Part shown: piece by piece, positions 1-6,000 of the stretch
Layout of the letters: every line of letters begins with the position of its first letter
Position numbering within the stretch: position 1 is the first letter of the stretch
Assembly: GCA_913059105.1 (NCBI GenBank)
Contig: CAJXRL010000089.1
Span: 1 to 9,394, forward strand
Reading direction: 5' to 3'
DNA length: 9,394 bases
Source of the DNA: an uncultured Flavobacteriales bacterium
GTDB taxonomy: Bacteria; Bacteroidota; Bacteroidia; Flavobacteriales_E; Vicingaceae
The notes under the pieces: generated by a model
Database searches by the model: none
Seen by the model: only the letters and a program-made list of their open reading frames with translations
What the model was told of the DNA's origin: nothing
Position numbers and translations under genes: made by a program

Positions 1-50
1 TACGAGATTTCTGCCTGTCTCGTGGGCTCGGAGATGTGTATAAGAGACAG
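1..50 (+). other. Illumina Nextera P7/i7 adapter (artefact)
   Basis: This is library adapter, not genome. It reads as the end of the P7 oligo (1-8, TACGAGAT), an 8-base i7 index (9-16, TTCTGCCT, which I recall as the N703 index in adapter orientation), the Nextera read-2 stem (17-31), and the 19-bp Tn5 mosaic end (32-50, AGATGTGTATAAGAGACAG). Genomic sequence begins at 51. The mosaic end should not be read as a resident transposon. Confidence 0.99.
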
Positions 51-154
51 TAACCCTACATGTTAATAAAAACAACAAATGGGGGGGTAGAAACCAACAT
101 ATGTGTGGGTAGAATAGAACTATGTTTGTGATGTAAACAAAACAAACAGTTCAC
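51..154 (+). promoter_or_regulatory. AT-rich leader with candidate promoter
   Basis: This is the only non-coding genomic stretch of any length. TATGTTTG at 121-128 matches the Bacteroidota -7 consensus TAnnTTTG exactly and lies 26 bases before the first ATG, which would leave a short A-rich 5' leader. No good -33 TTG is visible at the usual 17-23 base distance; GTG at 103-105 is the nearest candidate. Upstream are a run of seven Gs (81-87) and an 8-bp direct repeat GGGTAGAA (85-92 and 107-114, 22 bp apart). No Shine-Dalgarno sequence precedes the ATG at 155, which is normal in this phylum. Whether the transcript begins here or further upstream cannot be told, because the contig starts at 51. 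Confidence 0.45.
85..114 (+). repeat. 8-bp direct repeat GGGTAGAA, 22-bp period
   Basis: Two exact copies of GGGTAGAA lie at 85-92 and 107-114. Their spacing is about two helical turns, and they sit directly upstream of the candidate -7 element at 121-128. The arrangement would suit a regulator bound twice on one DNA face. An 8-bp repeat can also arise by chance, so an operator role is only a suggestion. Confidence 0.4.
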
Positions 155-1366
155 ATGGCTTCAAAACACATTTCAAAACTCATCGTTGTATCCATATTAT
201 TTTTTTCCGCACAGCTTACATTTGGGCAAATCGGAATTAATACGGTTAACCCAGACACTTCGGCAGCGCTTGATGTGCAAGGAACGAATAAAGGAGTTTT
301 ATTTCCTCGTACTACTCAATTGCAATTGAGTAATATCTTTCAACCTGCAACTGGCTTAACGCTATTTCAAACTGATGCTTTTCCTGGCTTGTATTACAAT
401 TTAGGCAGTTCAACTACGCCTAATTGGTTAAGCGTTGGAATGTATCATAACGGGAATGACCTTTTTTGGGATAAGGGAGATGTTGGCGTTGGGCTTTCTT
501 CTCCCTTAGTAGAATTTCATATTAGAGGTAATGGTACCATGTTTAGACTAGAGGCAGGTGTTGGAGAAAATGCTTTCATGGAGTTTTATGCAGATGGAGC
601 ATCTTCAAGATCGGGTTATCTCGGTTATATTACTAATGGAGGCCCGCATTTAAGTATTGCAAATTCTAGAACAAATGGAGATATAGTATTTACAACAACA
701 GGCACAGGTAGGTTAACTACAAACAGAAGTATGACGATTGGTGATGATTTGACGGTTGTGAACGATATCACTGCAAGTGGAGATATAAATGCAGTAGGCA
801 GTATTCAAGAAAGCGGAAATAGCTTACTTCCTGCAGGAGTGATTGTTATGTGGAGTGGAACAACAGCACCAGCTGGTTGGGCATTGTGCGATGGAAATGG
901 AGGAACACCAGATTTAAGAAATAGATTTGTAGTAGGGTCTGGAAGTACTTATGCTTCAGGAAATACCGGAGGATCAACTACTCATTCACATACTGTTGAT
1001 CCTGTAAATACAAGCTCTACATCAAATGGCAGCCATTCTCATACTGTAGACCCAATAAACACAGCCTCTACGTCAGCAGGCAGCCACTCTCATACTGTGA
1101 ACCCCGGATCATTTAACGCTAGTATTATCGCAAGTGGCGGAACTGCCTCTATAAATCCAGGTGCAGGATTTTCTAGGGTATCAGTTAATGTTCCTTCCAC
1201 AACTTCTTCAACACATACAGGACATTCCCATAATGTGAATATTGCTTCCACAACTTCTTCTACACATAATGGACACACACATTCTGTAGACATAGCTTCC
1301 ACACCTACTACAGCTGGTTCAAACTTGCCTCCGTATTATGCATTAGCCTACATCATTAAACTTTAA
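155..1366 (+). CDS. Secreted phage-tail-collar-domain fibre protein with His-rich repeats
   Basis: Probably an exported, fibre-like surface protein. Residues 1-25 form a Sec signal peptide (KxxSK basic start, hydrophobic core, end FGQ). The mature start, IGINTVNPDTSAALDV at about 26-41, is the head segment common in Bacteroidota fibre-like proteins. Residues 229-261 match the phage tail collar domain: W233, the APAGWALCDG motif at 238-247, and PDLRNRFVVG at 252-261. After it come five HxH motifs (His 277/279, 294/296, 311/313, 357/359, 374/376) in Ser/Thr-rich 17-residue repeats. The C-terminus LPPYYALAYIIKL is the usual end of collar proteins. In the phage T4 tail fibres, HxH pairs from three chains bind metal, so a metal-stabilised trimer is plausible here. 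No other phage genes are present. The ATG at 155 is chosen because the signal peptide follows directly. The gene ends 6 bp before the next start and shares its reading frame. Ligand and exact location are unknown. Confidence 0.85.
   Translation: MASKHISKLIVVSILFFSAQLTFGQIGINTVNPDTSAALDVQGTNKGVLFPRTTQLQLSNIFQPATGLTLFQTDAFPGLYYNLGSSTTPNWLSVGMYHNGNDLFWDKGDVGVGLSSPLVEFHIRGNGTMFRLEAGVGENAFMEFYADGASSRSGYLGYITNGGPHLSIANSRTNGDIVFTTTGTGRLTTNRSMTIGDDLTVVNDITASGDINAVGSIQESGNSLLPAGVIVMWSGTTAPAGWALCDGNGGTPDLRNRFVVGSGSTYASGNTGGSTTHSHTVDPVNTSSTSNGSHSHTVDPINTASTSAGSHSHTVNPGSFNASIIASGGTASINPGAGFSRVSVNVPSTTSSTHTGHSHNVNIASTTSSTHNGHTHSVDIASTPTTAGSNLPPYYALAYIIKL
313..332. repeat. 20-bp perfect palindrome inside the first gene
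   Basis: TACTCAATTG at 313-322 is followed immediately by its exact reverse complement at 323-332, with no spacer. It falls in codons for a TTQLQLSNI stretch just after the fibre head motif. It could be a dyad for a DNA-binding protein about 160 bp inside the operon, or an accident of Gln-Leu repeats (CAA-TTG pairs). The coding explanation is at least as likely. Confidence 0.5.
983..1133 (+). repeat. 51-bp tandem repeat array encoding HSHTV... units
   Basis: Three 17-codon units start at 983, 1034 and 1085; the third diverges after about 8 codons. Each begins with His-Ser-His-Thr-Val and continues with an Asn/Asp-Pro segment and a Ser/Thr/Gly-rich tail (units 1 and 2: HSHTVDPVNTSSTSNGS and HSHTVDPINTASTSAGS). 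The units are similar in DNA as well as protein, so copy number could change by recombination or slippage. Confidence 0.85.
1196..1324 (+). repeat. Second 51-bp tandem repeat block
   Basis: A related pair of 17-codon units starts at 1196 and 1247, with a partial third copy from 1298. Each full unit opens with Ser-Thr-Thr-Ser-Ser-Thr-His and contains a GH[ST]H motif (His 357/359 and 374/376). It has the same 17-residue period as the array at 983 but a different consensus. About 20 residues of non-repeat sequence, rich in Gly, Ala and Ile, separate the two blocks. Confidence 0.8.
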
Positions 1367-1372
1367 TCTACC

Positions 1373-3082
1373 TTGAAGTTTAATATCAAATACATTCTCA
1401 GCATTCTTGCTGTATTGTTGACATTCAGTTTGTCTGCCCAAGATTTATCTTCTCTGGGAACAGCCGATAGTTTGAGCATCTACCAAAAGTTGAAGAGCCA
1501 AACAACGGTACATGGTAGTCTAGGCACTTCTTTTACGGCCTACAATTCATGGGGGGGGGGGTCAAGAAGAGACCCTTATAATTATTCGCTCTCAGGTAAT
1601 TTTTCGGTTCGGACAATGGATTTAGAATTGCCCTTTAGCTTTTACATTACCAATCAAAACTCAGATTTCAGACAACCCTTTAACCAATTTGGGCTAAGTC
1701 CAAAATACAAAGGAGTAACTGGCCATCTAGGTTTTAGAAGTTTGAATTGGTCTAACTTTTCTTTGGCAGGCCACACTTTTTTAGGTGTAGGAGTAGAAGC
1801 TAATCCTGGAATTTTTAGATTGGGTTTTGTTTATGGCAGATTTAGACAAGCCATAGAACCAGGAGATATAGACGGCTTGGTTCCATCTTATAAAAGAATG
1901 GGCTATGCTTTTAAAGTGGGAGTGGGCGATGAAAAAGGATACATCGATTTTATCATGCTACGAGGAAAGGACGAAGCGAATTCAGTGTCTGGATTAATAG
2001 ATTCGTCGTCCGTAACACCAGCCGAAAACTTAGTGGTTGCGTTGGTTGGTCAACGTAAATTAAACAAACTCATGTCTTTGAATTTTGAAGTCGCTCGTTC
2101 AGCGTATACAGAAGATATTAGAGCGAATACAACGGAGCTTGCTTTAGGAACAGATAGGATCTATGGCGGTTTAGGAGACATTTTTACGCCAAGGGCAAGT
2201 TCTTCTTACAACAATGCCTATTTATTCAGTTTAAACTTTACTCCGAAAAAAATAAAAACTTCCTTAAAGTATAGAAGAGTTGAAGGGGAATTTAAAACCA
2301 TGGGTTCTTATTTCTTTAACAATGATTTGGAGGATGTAACCGTAAATTTAGGAACGGCATTCTTTAAAAGTAAAGTAACGGTTAGTGGTTCTTTTGGAGT
2401 TCAGCGTAACAACTTAAATGATACTGAGCTTACTCAAACAGTACGAACTATCGGATCGGCAAACTTATTTTGGTTGGCATCTAAGAAGTTAAACTTTGGA
2501 TTGAATTTCTCTAACTATACATCGACTCTTTCCGCGGTGCGAGATGTATTAACAGATAGTATCGATTTCTTTCAGGTAACCAATAATTATAACCTCATTT
2601 CAAATTATAATTTCGGAAAAGATGGTGTGAATCAATCACTCTCATTGAATTTAGGATATCAATTGGCGAATGCTCGAAGTGAATACAATGTATCGGATGT
2701 TACCACAACATTCAACAATGTGAATCTGAATTATCGCTACCAACAAAAATCAAGCACTTGGGGATTCAATGCAGGATTCAATTACACACAAATCAATAGT
2801 CCGGGGAATGAAATCACCAATCTAGGTCCAACGGTTGGTGTTAAAAAATCACTAAAAGGCAAGAAGATAAAATTGACTTTGGCCAATACGGTGCTTCAAC
2901 AAATAGTGAATGGAGAAAATCAAAGTTTAGTGGACATTATCAAGTTTGGAGCAAATTACAGGCCCTTGAAGCAACATACATTCGGTTTAGTTGGTAATTA
3001 TTTAATTAGAACAGCTCAAACAGAATTGGTGAACGATTTTGCAGAGATAAGAGGAACGGTAAGGTATCAATATAGTTTTTAA
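1373..3082 (+). CDS. Predicted outer-membrane beta-barrel protein, TTG start, poly-G tract
   Basis: Probably an outer-membrane beta-barrel of an uncharacterised Bacteroidota family. Residues 1-23 are a clear signal peptide (MKFNIK start, hydrophobic core, SLSAQ end). The mature protein is a long series of alternating amphipathic strands rich in Tyr, Phe, Asn and Ser, ending in Tyr-Gln-Tyr-Ser-Phe; a terminal aromatic residue is typical of barrel proteins. Segments around 64-68 (SRRDP), 103-110 (FRQPFNQF) and 132-150 (SLAGHTFLGVGVEANPG) match my memory of a conserved family without known function. The start is TTG at 1373. An in-frame stop lies three codons upstream, and the first in-frame ATG (codon 82) would remove the signal peptide. 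An 11-G run (1551-1561) encodes the end of W60 and G61-G63. The gene is 6 bp after its neighbour and 5 bp before the next, suggesting co-translation. It may anchor or export the neighbouring surface proteins; that is inference. Confidence 0.8.
   Translation: MKFNIKYILSILAVLLTFSLSAQDLSSLGTADSLSIYQKLKSQTTVHGSLGTSFTAYNSWGGGSRRDPYNYSLSGNFSVRTMDLELPFSFYITNQNSDFRQPFNQFGLSPKYKGVTGHLGFRSLNWSNFSLAGHTFLGVGVEANPGIFRLGFVYGRFRQAIEPGDIDGLVPSYKRMGYAFKVGVGDEKGYIDFIMLRGKDEANSVSGLIDSSSVTPAENLVVALVGQRKLNKLMSLNFEVARSAYTEDIRANTTELALGTDRIYGGLGDIFTPRASSSYNNAYLFSLNFTPKKIKTSLKYRRVEGEFKTMGSYFFNNDLEDVTVNLGTAFFKSKVTVSGSFGVQRNNLNDTELTQTVRTIGSANLFWLASKKLNFGLNFSNYTSTLSAVRDVLTDSIDFFQVTNNYNLISNYNFGKDGVNQSLSLNLGYQLANARSEYNVSDVTTTFNNVNLNYRYQQKSSTWGFNAGFNYTQINSPGNEITNLGPTVGVKKSLKGKKIKLTLANTVLQQIVNGENQSLVDIIKFGANYRPLKQHTFGLVGNYLIRTAQTELVNDFAEIRGTVRYQYSF
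1551..1561 (+). repeat. 11-G homopolymer, possible phase-variation tract
   Basis: Eleven consecutive Gs lie in codons 60-63 of the barrel gene, in an otherwise AT-rich operon where glycine is mostly GGA or GGT. The frame is open at 11 Gs. With 10 Gs translation would stop at TAG 1623-1625; with 12 Gs it would stop at TAA 1579-1581. This is the geometry of a slippage-controlled on/off switch. A miscounted homopolymer in short-read assembly is the main caveat, although the intact frame argues that the count is right. Confidence 0.9.
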
Positions 3083-3087
3083 AGAGC

Positions 3088-6000
3088 ATGAAGAAAAGAA
3101 TTAATATCTTAAAATACAGTGTGTTACTTTTGTTGGCTTTCCTCACATTTGGTGGTTTAACAACGCAGGCTCAAGTCATTCAGCCGGTTACTTCCAACTT
3201 TGTAATTCAACCGCCTTACTCCATTTATTTATCGAATTATTTTATTCCAGGAAACGAAAGAATGCAGCTAACCGCTGTCTTCAATGACTTCAATGAACCA
3301 TCTATTGATGTTAAATTAAGAGTTAAAATTTCAGGAAATGGAATTAACTTGACAACAAAGCCAAACTTTTCAAATGGCTTAATTACGCTAAACCCAGGAG
3401 CCAATAGTATTGATGCAAACATTTTATCTCAATATTTCGACTTCAATAATTTCAATGTTAGTGGAATAGACCAAACTCGATTACTAAGAACAGGTGCATT
3501 GCCAGAAGGGTTTTACACCTTTGAAATTGAATTTTTAGATTTCCAAACTGGTCGAGTAATATCAAACGTAGGAATTGCCTCTGCTCGATTAATAAAAAAC
3601 ATGCCTCCATTTTTAACCTTGCCTAGTAATGGAAGTGCAACGCCGGTAATTGACCCACAAAATATTTTGTTTCAATGGCAATCTCTTTCAGATGCGAGCA
3701 TCAATACAGCTTATGAATTAACCTTAGTTCAGGTGCCAGATGGCATTAATGCAAACGATGCGGTGAATGGAACAGGAACACCCATTTTAGATGCGGAAAT
3801 GGTGAATAGCACAGTCTATAACTATGGAGCAACGAATGAGCAATTAATCTTAGGGTATAAGTACGCTTGGCGAGTTAAGGCCTATGACGTTAATAACTTA
3901 TCCGTTTTTGAAAACGATGGATTAAGTGAAGTTTACGAATTCACCTATGGATTTTCTCCAAATGGACAGATTGAATTATCGCTTCCTGCGGACAGTGTTA
4001 TTATTCCTAAAAATAACATTTACTTTCAGTGGGGTGGCCCTTCAAACGGCATTGCAGGCACAGCAATTGAATACAATCTATTTGTGGTTGAAGTCAATGC
4101 CGGTCAAACACCTGAACAGGCCATGCTAACCAATCTAGAAGTGATTGAGGAAACTTCTCCAGAAATCTATTCGCTTTCGGGTTACAGTTATGCGCATTCT
4201 AGTGCATTAAAAGATGGACAAAAATATGCATGGAAAGCAACTGCATCAGTTACCGATATTGAAGTGGCTACAAGTGGGGTTCAAACTTTTTCAACTGTAC
4301 CGGATATTGAAAAAATTTACATTGGAACGCATGAATTAATACTGACAAACCTTAGCAATCCAAACCCCAATGCATTAGCAGGTTCAGGAAATGTCAAGTT
4401 TGACAATTCAGGCACCATGTTACCCTTGAGTTTTACGGATTTGAGGGTTCGAAAAGTTGCCGGACGTTGGGCATTGCAATCGGGTGAAATTTTGAACGAT
4501 TTATCAAAATCGATTAGCATTGATTTACCAAATGGGATAGATACCGCCACATTCGTTTCTACTCAAGTGAAATTGGGAAATTCAGGTTTGTTTTTGAATG
4601 GGGTGACCAAATATTACTTGCCGTTTGAGGCGGATAGTAGCTTTTTTACTACTCAGTCAGGATGGATGATTTATGACAGCTATCAGCTGATTGGAAGTTT
4701 ACCATTATATGCTGATAAAAGCTATGAGATTTCTGATCCACAGGGTTATACTTTAAACTTAAAAGCTCCATCTAAAATTGACATTGTTAACAATATTGCT
4801 GCTGTTTTCTTAGATGGAAAAATGAGTTTGCCAACACAATTAGCAGACGCAGATGGAAACAGAGTTGAAATGTCCTTTGCTCAACGACAAGATTTAAACT
4901 CATTCACTCAATCGAATTCTAGCTTAACGAAGAACATTGAAATTGGCAGCGGAACAGGATTTTTGATTCATCCTACAGTTTATGAGTTGGATTTTGATAA
5001 AATCACTTCTCCAACAAATAAAGCAAGTTCTCCTGAATGGAATGGTTTATATGTTTCAGAATATGAATTGGTTCATAATTTTAAGAGCGATCATGATTCT
5101 AGGCTAGTTATTGCAAATAAAAATACAATTCACACAAAAGCAGAAGAGTTTGCTACCATAACATTTGAAGGAATTGATTTGAATCTTACTGACGATTATT
5201 CCACATTAAGTGAAACGAATTATGCCAATTTTAAAGGCTTAAATGGTGAATTAACTGCCTTGAATTTGAATGTCGAGAAAAGCATCTTGCTGAATTCTAA
5301 GTTATTAGGAACATCAAAATCGACTGTAATTGGAACCTATGATTTTGATTATCAGATTGCCTTAAGCGGAGATAGTTCTCAATATTCTAGTTTCTTATTT
5401 TATAACATAAAAGCCGCAGGAACAACAGTCAACTTAAACAAGCAATCGATTCATTTTACGAATGGAGATTTAATGGTGGCTGATGGAACATTTTTGTTAT
5501 CCTCTGTAGCCTCTTCAGATACAATACCATTGCAATTTTCGGATATTAAATTATCAGCTGTCGGAAATGAATTGAAAATTATTGATGGTGTTGCTGAACA
5601 AACGTTGAGCAACTTTACCATCACACGATCTAGTTTTGATTTAAACCCAACTAAAACGAAGATAGACAAGGAAGGAATTGGCTTGTTTTTTATTGGCGAG
5701 AAATGGAACTTACCCTTAGCCTCTGAAGATGGTGTTACAGAAATTCCATTGACAGAGAAATGGTTGAATTACGAAGGCTTTGAATTAAAGGATACACTGT
5801 TTGCGACAGGAATAAGCTCTTTTGACTTGTTAGATCCAGTTGGATTTACCTTATCAATTAACGATCAGGCTTATTTATTACTGAACAACAAAGCGACTTT
5901 CAGTTATACCGGAAATGTTTTACTCCCTAAATTCGGAATTCAAACAACGGGTTTAACAGTTCCGTTTGAGAATTTAGCTTCCTTAGCAATCATCGATTAC

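Noticed and set aside
32..50. Tn5 mosaic end as a sign of a resident transposon
   Set aside because: It is joined to index and P7 sequence and mirrored by the i5 arm at the other end, so it comes from library preparation.
1090..1302. Minus-strand ORF of 70 codons opposite the His-rich repeats
   Set aside because: It is a shadow of the repeats; the Cys- and Glu-rich translation simply mirrors the His/Thr/Ser codons and has no start context of its own.
155..1366. Prophage or phage tail module
   Set aside because: The collar domain is phage-like, but the protein has a Sec signal peptide and its neighbours are exported bacterial surface proteins; no capsid, terminase, baseplate or lysis gene is present.
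1373..3082. Barrel gene as a frameshifted pseudogene because of the G-run
   Set aside because: The frame is intact through the run and for all 569 codons, ending in a typical barrel C-terminus.
3926..4129. Plus-strand ORF of 67 codons in another frame of the giant gene
   Set aside because: It lies wholly inside a well-supported Fn3-like coding region and has no start signal or recognisable motif.
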